A DNA stretch of 64,000 nucleotides from Cobetia crustatorum (GCF_000591415.1 NZ_JEMF01000032.1:1-64000), one strand, 5' to 3'. Positions 54,509 to 64,000 are shown, numbered from the stretch's first letter. Numbers and translations are program-made. Notes: a model not told the origin generated them from the sequence alone.

Positions 54509-55423
54509 ATGACGTCCATCGGATTCATCGGGCTTGGCAACATGGGGGGGCCGATGGCCCTCAATCTGGTCAAGGCCGGCCATCCCGTGAAGGTGTTTGA
54601 TCTGGTCGAGTCGGCCATGACGGTACTGACCGAGGCAGGTGCCAAGCGCGCTGCTTCTCCTCGTGAAGCCTGTGAAGACATTGAGGTGCTGATCAGCATG
54701 CTGCCTGCAGGGCAGCATGTGCGCAGACTCTATCTGGGTGACAAGGAAGATGGTGAGGGCGGCTTGCTGGCAGCGCTCGATAGTTCTGTGCTGGTCATCG
54801 ATGCCTCGACCATCGCGCCTGATGACGTGCGTCTGGTGGCCGGTCACGCTGCTGAGCGCGGTATTGATTTCATGGATGCGCCGGTCTCTGGTGGTGTTGG
54901 GGGAGCACGCGCTGGCACCTTGAGTTTCATCGTCGGCGGTGACGCTGATGCTTACGCACGTGCCTTGCCACTGCTTGAGGTAATGGGCAAGAACCTGTTC
55001 CACGCTGGGCCTGCCGGTAGTGGTCAGGTGGCCAAGATCTGCAACAACATGCTGTTGGGTATCTTGATGAGTGGCACGGCAGAGGCACTGGCGCTTGGCG
55101 TCAAGAACGGCCTTGATCCCGCCGTGCTGTCAGAAGTCATGAAACAGTCTTCCGGTGGTAACTGGGCGCTGAATGTCTATAACCCGTGGCCGGGTGTGAT
55201 GGAGGCTGCGCCGGCATCCAATGACTATCAAGGCGGCTTCCTGGTGGACCTGATGGCCAAGGATCTGGGGCTGGCCTGGGAAATGGCACTGGGATCAAAG
55301 TCGGCGGTGCCGATGGGGGCTCAGGCGCGTAACCTGTTCGTGCAGCATGCGGCGCAGGGGGCCGGGCGACTGGACTTCTCAAGCATTCAGCGCTTTTACC
55401 GTGTGGGCGAAGCCGATGTGTAG
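54509..55423 (+). CDS. mmsB: 3-hydroxyisobutyrate dehydrogenase MmsB
   Basis: Beta-hydroxyacid dehydrogenase of 304 residues that oxidises 3-hydroxyisobutyrate to methylmalonate semialdehyde, the MmsA substrate. The NAD motif GFIGLGNMGGPMA is at residues 5-17, substrate motif FMDAPVSGGVGGARAG at about 119-134 and the catalytic Lys is in GSGQVAKICNNM near 170. The start at 54509 has AAGGAG 7 bases upstream; an earlier ATG at 54470 lacks one. It is the last gene of the valine operon. Confidence 0.93.
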   Translation: MTSIGFIGLGNMGGPMALNLVKAGHPVKVFDLVESAMTVLTEAGAKRAASPREACEDIEVLISMLPAGQHVRRLYLGDKEDGEGGLLAALDSSVLVIDASTIAPDDVRLVAGHAAERGIDFMDAPVSGGVGGARAGTLSFIVGGDADAYARALPLLEVMGKNLFHAGPAGSGQVAKICNNMLLGILMSGTAEALALGVKNGLDPAVLSEVMKQSSGGNWALNVYNPWPGVMEAAPASNDYQGGFLVDLMAKDLGLAWEMALGSKSAVPMGAQARNLFVQHAAQGAGRLDFSSIQRFYRVGEADV

Positions 55424-55567
55424 GGTGTGATTGGCAAGAGGTGCTGAGCTATTGGTTCAGGGTGTGCAGATCAGTATGTGCAGACCAATAATGGCGGCTA
55501 CTAGTCGGTAGATGGTAGTCATGATCAGTAGTCAATAGCCGTCGCCACAGCAGCAAGAGGAGTGAAC

Positions 55568-55981
55568 ATGATTCGACCGGTGAGTGAGCTAGTGGCCTCG
55601 GCTAATGCCGAGGTGGAGACTCTGTCGGCCAGCGAGCTACACGTCGCATTACAAGAGGCTCGCAGTGGTGGTACGCCGCTAACATTGGTGGATATTCGTG
55701 ATGTGCGCGAGTTGGAGCGTGAGGGACGTGTCCCTGAGGCAATTCATGCTCCGCGTGGGATGCTCGAGTTTTGGGTTGACCCTGCCTCGCCCTATCACCG
55801 CGCTGAGTTTGCTCGCGAAGGTCGCTATGTCCTCTTCTGCGCTGGCGGGCTGCGCTCGGCGCTAGCGACCAAAGCGCTACAGGACATGGGCTTTGGGCCG
55901 GTCGCGCATCTTGACGGTGGTTTTGCTGCCTGGCGTGAAGCAGGGGGAGAGGTCGTATCACCCTTCATGCAGGGTAACTAG
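55568..55981 (+). CDS. Rhodanese-like domain protein
   Basis: Single-domain rhodanese-fold protein of 137 residues. TLVDIRDVRELEREGRVPEAIHAPRG is the CH2A-type segment, and the active-site loop CAGGLRSALA places the catalytic Cys near residue 91, with HLDGGFAAWREAGG at the end. It probably carries persulfide sulfur or acts in thiosulfate/cyanide chemistry; the partner is unknown. AGAGGAG lies 6 bases before the ATG at 55568. Confidence 0.87.
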   Translation: MIRPVSELVASANAEVETLSASELHVALQEARSGGTPLTLVDIRDVRELEREGRVPEAIHAPRGMLEFWVDPASPYHRAEFAREGRYVLFCAGGLRSALATKALQDMGFGPVAHLDGGFAAWREAGGEVVSPFMQGN

Positions 55982-56110
55982 CCGAGCGCTGAAAAGTGAG
56001 TAAGTACTGCTACTTTTCAGGCGGGAACTGCTCTTGGCAGAGTGATGTCTTACACTACGTGGCCCCGCAGGCATCTTGTCTGGCGGGGCCGTTTTCTGTC
56101 CGGAGCCTGC

Positions 56111-57504
56111 ATGTCTGACCCTGCCACACCCACTTCTTCATCTTCTACTGGTGCCATCCCTGTATCGCGTGGTCGGCGCGATCTGATACGTGACCCAATC
56201 GCGACAACGCTAGCGCGTATGACAGGGCCGGTCATCGGCGGCATCGTGACCATGATGTTATTCAATCTGGTCGATGCCTGGTTTATCGCCCAGCTGGGCA
56301 CGGCGCAGCTAGCGGCAGTGACCTTTACCTTCCCTGTCACCTTCGCGGTGATCAGCATTGCCATCGGTCTGTCCATCGGGACGACGGCAGTTGTTGGGCG
56401 TAGGTTAGGCCGTGGAGAAATCGAGACCGTACGTGCGCGCGCCACTGATGCCGGTTTGCTCGGATTATTGCTGGGGGTGGGACTAGCCGCGGGAGGGCTT
56501 GCGAGCATTGCACCCTTGTTCCGGTTATTGGGGGCAGATGATGCTCTGATGCCTCACATTCAGGACTATATGCAGGTCTGGTACTTCGGTGCGCCCTTCG
56601 TGCTGCTGCCCCGTGTTCTGGGCAGCGTGTTGCGGGCTGAGGGTAATACGCTGGTGCCGTCCTTGGTGATGGCGGCGGCGGGGCTGCTTAATGCCGCGTT
56701 GGACCCACTGTTGATCTTTGGTGTCGGAGGTTGGCAAGGCATGGGCGTGGCGGGCGCGGCGCTAGCGACAGTGGTGTCATGGCTGGCGATGACACTGGGT
56801 TTGTTGGCGTTGCCGATGTTGCGCGCCCGCTTGGATATTCGGCAGATAAGTCTCACGCGCATGATGGCTTCCTGCCGCGAGGTGGGCGCGATAGGCTTGC
56901 CTGCTGCTATGACCAGTGTGATGACACCGATCGCCACGGCGCTGGTGACGCGTATCGTCAGCCAGCATGGTCATGCCGCCGTTGCCGCGTTTGGTATTGG
57001 CTCGCGCATCGAGTCGCTGGCCTTGATTCTGGTGCTGGCATTATCGATGACGTTGTCACCCTTCATCAGCCAGAACGACGGCGCGGGTCAGCAGGCACGT
57101 GTATGGCGAGCCATTCATGGTGTGCTTGGCTTCATTCTCGTCTGGCAGCTGGCGGTGTGGCTGGGTCTGGGATTGAGTGGGGGATGGATAGCGGCGCGCT
57201 TTGCGGAGACTGAGGAGGTGGCCAGGCTAGTCAGTACCTATTTGTGGCTGATTCCGGCAGCGCTGGGAGCGCAAGGTGTGATTATCCTCACTAACTCCAG
57301 TCTCAATGCGTTGCATAAACCTCGCGCGCCATGACGTTATCGTTGATCCGACTGTTTGCGTTGCTGGTGCCGTTGGCCTGGCTGGGCGGAGAGATTTTTG
57401 GCGTGGTCGGTATCTTCGTCGGGGTAGCGGCAAGTTACCTGCTGATGGCTGGAATCAGTTATCTGGCGCTGCGTACGGTGCTCAAACGACGTCGCCGAGC
57501 CTGA
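56111..57504 (+). pseudogene. MATE-family multidrug/cation exporter, single-base frameshift near 57328
   Basis: MATE exporter with about 12 hydrophobic segments. PVIGGIVTMMLFNLVDAWFIAQLG and GLSIGTTAVVGRRLGRGE are family landmarks, as is ALTTRIVSQHG-like text ALVTRIVSQHGHAAVAAFG. The main frame stops at 57334 after NSSLNALHKPRAP; the next frame continues MTLSLIRLFALLVPLAWLGG and ASYLLMAGISYLALRTVLKR, ending at 57502-57504. Adding one base in CGCGCGCC near 57328 joins them into about 464 residues. The start at 56111 follows CGGAG by 5 bases. Confidence 0.85.
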
Positions 57505-57537
57505 GCTGTTTCGTGGGTGGGTACTGGCCTATCAATG

Positions 57538-57578
57538 AAAAAGCCGCCGTAGCCTTTTAAGGCTGCGGCGGCTTTTTA
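57538..57578. terminator. Bidirectional terminator between the MATE gene and ppnP
   Basis: AAAAGCCGCCGTAGCC and GGCTGCGGCGGCTTTT form a 16-bp stem (one wobble) with a TTTTAA loop, flanked by A- and T-runs. Confidence 0.92.
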
Positions 57579-57599
57579 TCTCGGGAGTGACAGTGTTGA

Positions 57600-57887
57600 T
57601 CAGGCGTCTTCGTACTTGCACAGATAAGCCGACTCGACGGTGGTACGTACTTCAAAGCTCTGACCTGCTTCGACGATGAAGCTTTCACCGGGCGCCAGCT
57701 GATACCACTCTTCCGCGCCCGGCAGCAGCACCTGCATGTCACCGCTGGTCAGTGTCATGTACTCGCGTTGGCTGGTGGAGAACACGAACTCACCGATGCC
57801 CATGACACCAACGGTGGCGGGGAGGTCGGCGGTCTGAAAGGCAATGGAGGCTACCTGGCCATCGAAGTAGTGATTGGTCTGGAACAT
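57600..57887 (-). CDS. ppnP: Pyrimidine/purine nucleoside phosphorylase PpnP
   Basis: Small cupin-fold nucleoside phosphorylase of 95 residues (formerly YaiE/DUF1255), which splits nucleosides with phosphate into base and ribose-1-phosphate. The whole family pattern is present: NHYFDGQVASIAF at the start, VGVMGIGEFVFSTSQREYMT, MQVLLPGAEEWYQLAPGESF and FEVRTTVESAYLCKYE at the end. It is a single-gene unit convergent with the MATE gene. Confidence 0.93.
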   Translation of the reverse strand: MFQTNHYFDGQVASIAFQTADLPATVGVMGIGEFVFSTSQREYMTLTSGDMQVLLPGAEEWYQLAPGESFIVEAGQSFEVRTTVESAYLCKYEDA

Positions 57888-57995
57888 AGTGATGCTTCCT
57901 GCATGAGAGTGATGTGTCGTGGGTGTTATTACGTATGTGGGTATTGTGCGTGCTGTTGAAAGGCCAATGACTAACGACGACTGACAACGAGCGGC

Positions 57996-58829
57996 TTAGC
58001 GCGGTGAAAAGCGGCGTGCCAGGCCGGTCTCGGCAATCATGCGTGTCGAGATTTCTTCAATGGAAAAGCGCGTGGTGTCGATGAACGGGACCTTGGAGCG
58101 CCGGAACAGCGCCTCGGTCTGTTCGACTTCCTGCAGACACTGATCAATGGAGCAGTAGCGGCTGTTGGGGCGGCGCTCGGTACGGATGGCGGCCAGTCGG
58201 CGCGGGTCGATGGTCAGCCCGAAAAGCTTGTGGCGATACTGAGCCAATGAGGCGGGCATCTTGAGTGAGCCGGACTCATCGAGATCATCTTCGGTCAGCG
58301 GGTAGTTGGCAGCACGAATGCCGAACTGTAGTGCCAGATATAACGAAGTCGGTGTCTTGCCGCAGCGCGAGACACCCACCAGGATAACGTCCGCCTTGTC
58401 GTATTGATGAGTACGCGCGCCGTCATCGTTGTCGAGTGCAAAGTGCACTGAGTCGATGCGGTTCATGTACACATCGTCTTGCCCGATGGAGTGAGTCTTG
58501 CCGACGCTATAAGAAGAGTGGGTATCCAGTTCTTCTTCCAGTGGCTTCAGGAAGGTGGAGAAGATATCGACCTTGAAACCGGAGGATCCCGAGATGATGT
58601 CACGGACATCATCATCGACGATGGTATCAATGATGATTGGGCGCTCGCCGTCGTTGGCGTGAGCGCTTTCAATGGCTTTGACCAGTGCCGTTGCCTTCTC
58701 GGTAGAGTCGATATAGGGCTTGGTCACCATACGGATATCGGTGTTCTCGAACTGGGCCAGCAGACTGCGTCCCAGTGTCTCGGCAGTGATGCCGGTGCCA
58801 TCGGAAATGAAGAAGGCGGTTCGGGTCAT
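57996..58829 (-). CDS. ppsR: Phosphoenolpyruvate synthase regulatory protein PpsR (PSRP kinase/pyrophosphorylase)
   Basis: Bifunctional ADP-dependent kinase and phosphate-dependent pyrophosphorylase (DUF299) of 277 residues that switches PpsA off and on by threonine phosphorylation. [21 protein letters not shown] opens the protein, the P-loop [15 protein letters not shown] lies near residue 152, and [19 protein letters not shown] is conserved. The start at 58829 matches the family N-terminus [11 protein letters not shown]. It is divergent from ppsA, its target, the usual arrangement. Confidence 0.93.
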   Translation of the reverse strand: MTRTAFFISDGTGITAETLGRSLLAQFENTDIRMVTKPYIDSTEKATALVKAIESAHANDGERPIIIDTIVDDDVRDIISGSSGFKVDIFSTFLKPLEEELDTHSSYSVGKTHSIGQDDVYMNRIDSVHFALDNDDGARTHQYDKADVILVGVSRCGKTPTSLYLALQFGIRAANYPLTEDDLDESGSLKMPASLAQYRHKLFGLTIDPRRLAAIRTERRPNSRYCSIDQCLQEVEQTEALFRRSKVPFIDTTRFSIEEISTRMIAETGLARRFSPR

Positions 58830-59288
58830 GAGAGGCACTCGTGAAAGGCGAAGAGGGTGCTGGGCGGCGCAAGCTGTCCCTGGATGAAGACTCAAGTGTC
58901 GGTGTTCACTGTCTACCTTGCAATATCCTGCTGGTCTAGAGGGTTGCCAGAGAAGAAATCAATCTTTCCAACAAGAGGGTGTCAGTAGGTGAAACTACAT
59001 TCCTGTAGCGGGGAATTATCGACTATCGGTATTTTCGCCGACGTTGGCGACATTACGCACGTGTCAGTGTAACGGTTGTAGTCCTCCTCCATTGACTAGC
59101 CGGTTAGACTAATGGCTAATGCTAGAGGGAGCTTGTTAGGGTGGCTGCATCGCTGCACCGGGGTCTGTTCTTGGTATCGACCTCGGTGCTCAGCTGGCGG
59201 ACTGGAAAATTTCCCCACTGGCTGTTGAGACACTTTTTCTTCGTTCTCAGGTTCACTGTTCTTAATCCATTGGTACCAGGGGGTTCCC
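58830..59288. promoter_or_regulatory. Divergent ppsR-ppsA promoter region
   Basis: The 459-bp gap has no credible gene. The right half (59085-59125) is AT-richer with TTGACTAGCC and repeated GACTAATGGCTAATG-like text, a plausible ppsA promoter area. The ppsA leader of roughly 150 bases contains GC-rich segments that could fold. No known riboswitch was recognised. Confidence 0.4.
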
Positions 59289-61676
59289 TTGTCACAGCAA
59301 GCCATATCCGAATACGTCATCGACTTCGATCAACTCGGCATGAACGATGTTGATCGCGTTGGCGGCAAGAATGCCTCGCTTGGCGAGATGATCTCCAATC
59401 TGGCAGATGCGGGTGTTACCGTGCCTGGCGGTTTTGCTACCACGTCTTTCGCCTATCGTGAATTCCTCGAGCATGAGTCGCTGAATACTCGCATCAATGC
59501 GGCGCTCGACGCGCTGGATGTCGATGACGTGGTTGAACTGGCCCGCGTGGGCGCCGAGATTCGTCAGTGGGTCATCGATACACCACTGCCGCCGGCGTTT
59601 GAAGCCGAAATGGCGCGCGCTTACCGTGAACTGCAGGCCCGTCACCCGAACTTGAAAGTCGCCGTGCGCTCATCAGCGACGGCCGAAGATCTGCCGGATG
59701 CCTCTTTCGCGGGTCAGCAGGAAACCTTCCTCAACATTGAAGGCTTCGATAACATCAAGCGTGCAGTGCACGAGGTGTTCGCGTCGCTGTTCAATGATCG
59801 CGCCATCTCCTACCGCGTGCACAAGGGCTTTGACCACTCACTGGTGGCCTTGTCGGCAGGCATTCAGAAGATGGTGCGCTCCGAAACGGCTTCTTCTGGT
59901 GTGATGTTTACGCTGGACACTGAATCTGGCTACCGTGATGCCGTCTTCGTGACGGGCTCCTGGGGCCTGGGCGAAACCGTCGTGCAGGGTGCTGTCAATC
60001 CTGACGAGTTCTACGTCCACAAGACTACGCTTGAAGCGGGTCGTCCGGCGGTACTGCGTCGCAACTTGGGCTCCAAGCTGATCAAGATGATCTACACCGA
60101 TGACACCAGCGCGGGTCGCTCCGTCGAGACCGTTGATGTGCCGGTGCCGGATCGTCACCGATTCTGCCTCAACGATAGCGATGTCGAGGCGCTGGCGCGT
60201 CAGGCGCTTATCATCGAGAAGCACTACCAGCGTCCGATGGATATCGAATGGGCGCGTGATGGCGATGACGGCAAGCTCTACATCGTGCAGGCGCGTCCGG
60301 AGACTGTGGTCAGCCAGGAAGAGGGCGGTAATCTCGAGCGCTTCCAGCTGCGCGAGAAGGGCCGCACGCTGGTGACGGGCCGTGCCATCGGTCAGCGTAT
60401 CGGTCAGGGTGCGGTACGTATCATCGAAAGCCCGGAGCACATGGACAAGGTGCAGGTCGGCGACGTGCTGGTCACCGACATGACGGATCCGGATTGGGAG
60501 CCGGTCATGAAGCGTGCGTCTGCCATCGTCACCAACCGTGGTGGACGTACCTGTCATGCGGCCATCATCGCGCGTGAACTGGGTATTCCGGCGGTGGTTG
60601 GCTGTGGCGATGCGACGGCTGTACTCGCTGAAGGCCGTGAAGTGACGGTTTCCTGCGCCGAAGGTGATACCGGCCATGTCTATGACGGCATCCTCAACTT
60701 TGATCGTACTGTCACCAGCGTCAGCGAGATGCCGGAGATCCCGTTCAAGATCATGATGAATGTAGGTAATCCGGACCGCGCCTTCAGCTTCTCGCGTCTG
60801 CCGAATGCGGGTGTGGGCCTGGCCCGTCTTGAGTTCATCATCAATCGCATGATCGGTGTGCACCCCAAGGCACTGCTCGACTACGCTACGCTGCCGATCG
60901 AGCTGCAGCAGACCATCGATGCACGTATCGCCGGTTACACAAGCCCGGTGGATTTCTATGTCGACAAGCTGGTTGAGGGTATCTCCACGCTGGCGGCTGC
61001 TTTCCACCCGCAGAAAGTCATCGTGCGCATGTCGGACTTCAAGTCCAACGAATACGAGAACCTTATCGGCGGCAAGATGTACGAGCCGGGTGAAGAAAAC
61101 CCGATGTTGGGCTTCCGTGGCGCATCACGCTATGTGTCTGAAGCCTTCCGTGACTGCTTCGATCTTGAGTGCCGTGCGCTCAAGCGTGTGCGTGATGAGA
61201 TGGGGCTGACCAACGTCGAGATCATGGTGCCCTTCGTGCGCACCGTTGGTGAGGCAGAGCAGGTCATCAAGCTGCTGGGCGAAAATGGTCTGGTCCGTGG
61301 TGAGAACGGCCTGCGCGTCATCATGATGTGCGAGCTGCCGACCAACGCGCTGCTGGCGGATCAGTTCCTCGAGCACTTTGATGGCTTCTCCATCGGCTCC
61401 AACGACCTGACTCAGCTGACGCTGGGGCTGGATCGCGATTCCGGTATCGTCGCTCACCTGTTTGATGAGCGTAATCCGGCGGTTAAGCAACTGATGTCGA
61501 TGGCGATCCGTGCCTGCAAGGCACAGGGCAAGTATGTCGGTATCTGTGGCCAAGGGCCGTCAGATCACCCGGAGCTGGCCAAGTGGTTAATGGAAGAAGG
61601 TATCGACAGCGTGTCTCTCAACCCGGATTCCGTGTTGGAAACCTGGTTCATGCTAGCGGATAAAGAGTTGGTGTAA
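59289..61676 (+). CDS. ppsA: Phosphoenolpyruvate synthase PpsA (TTG start)
   Basis: Pyruvate, water dikinase of 795 residues, converting pyruvate and ATP to PEP, AMP and phosphate for gluconeogenesis from acetyl-CoA and propionyl-CoA products. The N-terminal ATP-grasp region has [14 protein letters not shown] and [20 protein letters not shown]; the phosphohistidine is His423 in [14 protein letters not shown], next to the regulatory Thr modified by PpsR; the PEP-binding barrel ends with [14 protein letters not shown]. It begins with TTG five bases after AGGGGG, giving MSQQAISEY. Confidence 0.94.
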   Translation: MSQQAISEYVIDFDQLGMNDVDRVGGKNASLGEMISNLADAGVTVPGGFATTSFAYREFLEHESLNTRINAALDALDVDDVVELARVGAEIRQWVIDTPLPPAFEAEMARAYRELQARHPNLKVAVRSSATAEDLPDASFAGQQETFLNIEGFDNIKRAVHEVFASLFNDRAISYRVHKGFDHSLVALSAGIQKMVRSETASSGVMFTLDTESGYRDAVFVTGSWGLGETVVQGAVNPDEFYVHKTTLEAGRPAVLRRNLGSKLIKMIYTDDTSAGRSVETVDVPVPDRHRFCLNDSDVEALARQALIIEKHYQRPMDIEWARDGDDGKLYIVQARPETVVSQEEGGNLERFQLREKGRTLVTGRAIGQRIGQGAVRIIESPEHMDKVQVGDVLVTDMTDPDWEPVMKRASAIVTNRGGRTCHAAIIARELGIPAVVGCGDATAVLAEGREVTVSCAEGDTGHVYDGILNFDRTVTSVSEMPEIPFKIMMNVGNPDRAFSFSRLPNAGVGLARLEFIINRMIGVHPKALLDYATLPIELQQTIDARIAGYTSPVDFYVDKLVEGISTLAAAFHPQKVIVRMSDFKSNEYENLIGGKMYEPGEENPMLGFRGASRYVSEAFRDCFDLECRALKRVRDEMGLTNVEIMVPFVRTVGEAEQVIKLLGENGLVRGENGLRVIMMCELPTNALLADQFLEHFDGFSIGSNDLTQLTLGLDRDSGIVAHLFDERNPAVKQLMSMAIRACKAQGKYVGICGQGPSDHPELAKWLMEEGIDSVSLNPDSVLETWFMLADKELV

Positions 61677-62092
61677 TGCCCTCTTTCTGCTGAAAGGGTA
61701 AGCCGGATGTCAGTACCCGGCTCCCTGTTTGAAGCGCCCATTGCACCCTATGTGCAATGGGCGCTTTTCATTTCAGGGCGCAGAAACTGAATATCTGGTC
61801 AGGCTGAGGTGCTCTGGCAGGAATGGAGCAAACCGGCGTAGCTGCCTTAGACCAATGGCGAATGGATTCGTCATTTCTCGTTGTTTAGTAACAAATAGCA
61901 ACAAAACGATCTCGAAAGCGCGACTAAATGAGTATCTTCCTGACTTATGTAAGAAATGCAGTCCTTTATAATCCCTGCCACCCCACTGACCACAAGATCA
62001 TTGGTGGCGACGATGGCAAGCCTCACCGGTAGCCAGCAATACGACGGTGTGTAGCAACCGACTTTTCGGACAAAATCTAAGGTAGTCGTAAC
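61677..62092. promoter_or_regulatory. Gap between ppsA and the symporter gene: terminator and candidate promoter
   Basis: This 416-bp region has the ppsA terminator at 61733-61768 and, further right, TATAAT at 61967-61972 preceded 16 bases upstream by TTATGT, a possible promoter for the symporter. An AT-rich stretch at 61870-61970 supports this. A short rightward frame across 61729-61971 is not gene-like. Confidence 0.45.
61733..61768 (+). terminator. Terminator of ppsA
   Basis: AGCGCCCATTGCAC and GTGCAATGGGCGCT form a 14-bp stem with a 4-base loop followed by TTTCATTTC. Confidence 0.9.
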
Positions 62093-63358
62093 GTGAAACA
62101 GTCTCTGTGGAAGAATATTGGTGTCCAGGTGGTTATCGCCATGGTACTGGGTGCCGGTGTGGGTGCGTATATGGGGGAGAGTGCCTCCATGTTTGCGCCG
62201 TTGGGTGAGCTATTTATTCATCTGATCAAGATGCTGGTGGTGCCGCTGATCGCGGTGTCGATCATCTCGGGTGCCGCGAATCTGGGTGACAGTCCGTCAG
62301 CGGGCAAGATTGGTCTGTCGACCTTTGCCTTCTTCATGCTCACCTCTGCCGTGGCCGTTGTGCTGGCATTGGTGATGGGGCACATCTTCCAACCGGGCAG
62401 TGGTGTGGACCTCGACAGTGCCAAGGGCATGTTCTCCAATGCCTATGCTGACAAGGGTGATGTACCGGGCGTAATGGATACGATTCTGGGCATGGTGCCG
62501 ACCAATATCTTTGGCGCACTGAACGATGCCAACATCCTGCAGATTCTGGTGTTCTGCCTGTTCCTCGGCATTGGCCTGTCCAAGACAGGCGAGCGTGGCA
62601 AGCCGCTGATCGAAGGTCTTAACACTGTCATCGAAGCTTTCGTATGGATGATCAACGTGGTGATGTGGGTCGCACCGATTGGTGTGTTCGGTCTGATGGC
62701 GGACGCTGTAGGTACCTTCGGTTTTGACGTGCTGACGTTGGTGATGAAGTTGTTCCTCGTCTATATGGGCGCCATCCTCATCTACGGCTTCGTGTTCTAT
62801 CCGCTGATCGTCAAGTTCGGTTCGGATGTACCGGTAGGTCGCTTCATGTCGGCGATGAAGAAGCCGCAGGCCGTGGCACTCTCCACCGCGTCCTCCATGG
62901 CGACGCTACCGGTCAACATGGAAGTCTGCGAGAAGGAGTTGGGCCTCAAGAACGCCACCACGGCCTTCGTGCTGCCGCTGGGCGCGACCATCAACATGAG
63001 CGGTAACGCGATCTATTACGGACTTGTCGCGATGTTCTTCGCCCAGGTCTTCAATGTCGATCTCGGCTTATCTGCCTATGCTGCCATTATCTTTACTGCC
63101 ACGCTGGGCGCGATTGGTCAGGCCGGAGTGCCGGGGCCATCCTTCCTTGTCGTGGCGGTATTGCTGGCCGCGGGTATTCCCATCGAAGGCCTGCCGCTGC
63201 TGTTCGCGCTGGACCGTATCTTTGACATGACGCGTACCGCACTCAACATCACCGGTGATGCCGCATGCGCTGCGGTGGTGGATCGTTTTGCACGTGCCGA
63301 TGACGCAGCCGTCACGGCGCAGGAAACGTCGGCCGTCGAGCCTGCCAGCGCCCGTTAA
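62093..63358 (+). CDS. Dicarboxylate/amino-acid:cation symporter (DAACS family)
   Basis: Glutamate/aspartate or C4-dicarboxylate symporter of 421 residues with about eight helices and two re-entrant loops. Family motifs are FIHLIKMLVVPLIAVSIISG, the serine-rich loop ALSTASSMATLPVNM and LPLGATINMSGNAIYYG, then LGAIGQAGVPGPSFLV. It uses a GTG start with AAGG about 10 bases upstream. Its stop codon lies in the first unit of a tandem repeat. GltP versus DctA specificity cannot be told. Confidence 0.9.
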   Translation: MKQSLWKNIGVQVVIAMVLGAGVGAYMGESASMFAPLGELFIHLIKMLVVPLIAVSIISGAANLGDSPSAGKIGLSTFAFFMLTSAVAVVLALVMGHIFQPGSGVDLDSAKGMFSNAYADKGDVPGVMDTILGMVPTNIFGALNDANILQILVFCLFLGIGLSKTGERGKPLIEGLNTVIEAFVWMINVVMWVAPIGVFGLMADAVGTFGFDVLTLVMKLFLVYMGAILIYGFVFYPLIVKFGSDVPVGRFMSAMKKPQAVALSTASSMATLPVNMEVCEKELGLKNATTAFVLPLGATINMSGNAIYYGLVAMFFAQVFNVDLGLSAYAAIIFTATLGAIGQAGVPGPSFLVVAVLLAAGIPIEGLPLLFALDRIFDMTRTALNITGDAACAAVVDRFARADDAAVTAQETSAVEPASAR

Positions 63359-63399
63359 GTCACGAGCTGCTAAGTCACGAGCTGTAAGTGATGAGCTGC
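63356..63399. repeat. Tandem repeat spanning the symporter stop codon
   Basis: Three units TAAGTCACGAGCTGC, TAAGTCACGAGCTG and TAAGTGATGAGCTGC run from the stop codon itself (TAA at 63356-63358). The duplication appears to have copied the gene end. Confidence 0.8.
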
Positions 63400-63423
63400 T
63401 AATCCCAGTAGCTGTCCGACAGG

Positions 63424-63463
63424 AAAACGCCCCTGCAATCGATAAGGTTGCGGGGGCGTTTTC
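63424..63463. terminator. Bidirectional terminator between the symporter and rraA-family genes
   Basis: AAAACGCCCCTGCAA and TTGCGGGGGCGTTTT form a stem of about 14 bp with a 9-base loop, with A-run and T-run flanks. Confidence 0.88.
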
Positions 63464-63487
63464 GTGAAGAGGTAAAGCTGAGAGTGA

Positions 63488-63988
63488 TTACGGTGTGGGT
63501 TGAGTACGAATCAATGCGTGTTTGGCGGTGACGATGCCGTTGTTGTCAGCATAGAGGTAATCGCCTGGCACGATGGTGACGCCCGCGAAGGTGACCGGTA
63601 CATCGCGCTGACCTTCGCCGCGCTTGATGCTGGGTCGCGGGTAGCAGCCCAGTGCCTGAACGCCGAGATTCGTGGCATGGATCTCATCCACGTCACGAAT
63701 GCAGCCATACATGATGACGCCAGCCCAGCCACTCTTGGAGGCTTGCTCGGCGAGCATATCGCCCAGCATGGCGCAGCGCATGGAACCACCTGCATCGACG
63801 ACCAGCACACGACCGGCACCTGGTTCGGCGATGGCAGCCTTGACCAGTGAATTGTCCTCGAAGCATTTGATCGTCACGACCTCACCACCGAAGGACTCGA
63901 CGCCCCCAAAGTTGATGAAGAGCGGATCAAGTACCTGAACTTCAGGGAACTCGTCGCAGAGATCGGGAGTGGAGATGGGGTGGGTCAT
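63488..63988 (-). CDS. rraA: RraA-family protein (RNase E inhibitor or HMG/CHA aldolase-like)
   Basis: RraA-family protein of 166 residues. The start [23 protein letters not shown] and the core [21 protein letters not shown] are typical; GCIRDVDEI matches the G-x20-RD-x2-D pattern of 4-hydroxy-4-methyl-2-oxoglutarate aldolase members, which RraA regulators share. RraA binds RNase E and slows mRNA decay. In proteobacteria it is often near ppsA, as here. The aldolase role is the alternative. Confidence 0.88.
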   Translation of the reverse strand: MTHPISTPDLCDEFPEVQVLDPLFINFGGVESFGGEVVTIKCFEDNSLVKAAIAEPGAGRVLVVDAGGSMRCAMLGDMLAEQASKSGWAGVIMYGCIRDVDEIHATNLGVQALGCYPRPSIKRGEGQRDVPVTFAGVTIVPGDYLYADNNGIVTAKHALIRTQPTP

Positions 63989-64000
63989 GTGTCTGGCTCC

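Noticed and set aside
59838-61007. 389-codon open frame antisense to ppsA
   Set aside because: It mirrors the highly conserved ppsA core, including the phosphohistidine region, and has no recognisable protein features.

Overview
The window looks like chromosome of a moderately GC-rich, halotolerant marine gammaproteobacterium, most likely Halomonadaceae (Halomonas/Cobetia type). This is inferred from gene content: three TRAP transporters, a complete liu leucine pathway with LiuR, PpsR/PpsA and an osmoprotectant-type ABC system. No rRNA, tRNA, CRISPR array, transposase or integrase was seen.

Layout. (1) 1-3.73 kb: an AT-rich island with a two-gene Gabija-type anti-phage system (GajA OLD-family nuclease, GajB UvrD-like helicase). 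GajB is split by one extra T in a T8 tract, and GajA appears to lack its N-terminus. (2) 3.76-8.0 kb: cobT and cobS (cobaltochelatase; cobS frameshifted) and a ThiO-like glycine oxidase. (3) 8.15-15.8 kb: a probable taurine module: tauX, tauY, MocR-type tauR, TRAP genes tauKLM and a TRAP-linked universal stress protein. (4) 15.9-23.1 kb: a probable isethionate module: IclR regulator, TRAP transporter whose binding protein carries a Tat signal, GMC flavoprotein dehydrogenase (IseJ-like) and a YeiH-family exporter. Modules 3 and 4 would both deliver sulfoacetaldehyde; the downstream xsc/pta genes are not in the window. (5) 23.3-25.1 kb: trxC, an SDR dehydrogenase and a YjdM/PhnA zinc-ribbon protein. 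(6) 25.2-32.2 kb: liuEDCBA for leucine/isovalerate catabolism, with a LiuR operator upstream of liuA. (7) 32.5-37.5 kb: osmoprotectant ABC ATPase plus a binding-protein/permease fusion, two small lipoproteins, and a BtuCD/FecDE-like ABC pair with no binding protein. (8) 37.7-45.2 kb: TRAP transporter 3, LysR regulator, VOC protein and pxpABC (5-oxoprolinase), read as a pyroglutamate uptake and hydrolysis block. (9) 45.6-46.6 kb: a methyltransferase. (10) 46.7-55.4 kb: acyl-CoA synthetase and liuR, divergent from a valine pathway (mmsA, acyl-CoA dehydrogenase, enoyl-CoA hydratase, 3-hydroxyisobutyryl-CoA hydrolase, mmsB); a perfect 16-bp LiuR palindrome lies between them. (11) 55.5-64 kb: rhodanese, MATE exporter, ppnP, ppsR/ppsA, a dicarboxylate/amino-acid symporter and an RraA-family protein.

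Two window-wide patterns need care. First, at least seven conserved genes (gajB, cobS, TRAP-3 dctQ, pxpC, the methyltransferase, the hibch gene, the MATE gene), and probably thiO, are each broken by exactly one base, usually in a short G/C run or a long homopolymer. Sequencing or assembly indels explain this better than eight independent pseudogenes. Second, many intergenic regions and gene ends carry short degenerate tandem repeats of 12-18 bp, an unusual signature in this genome.
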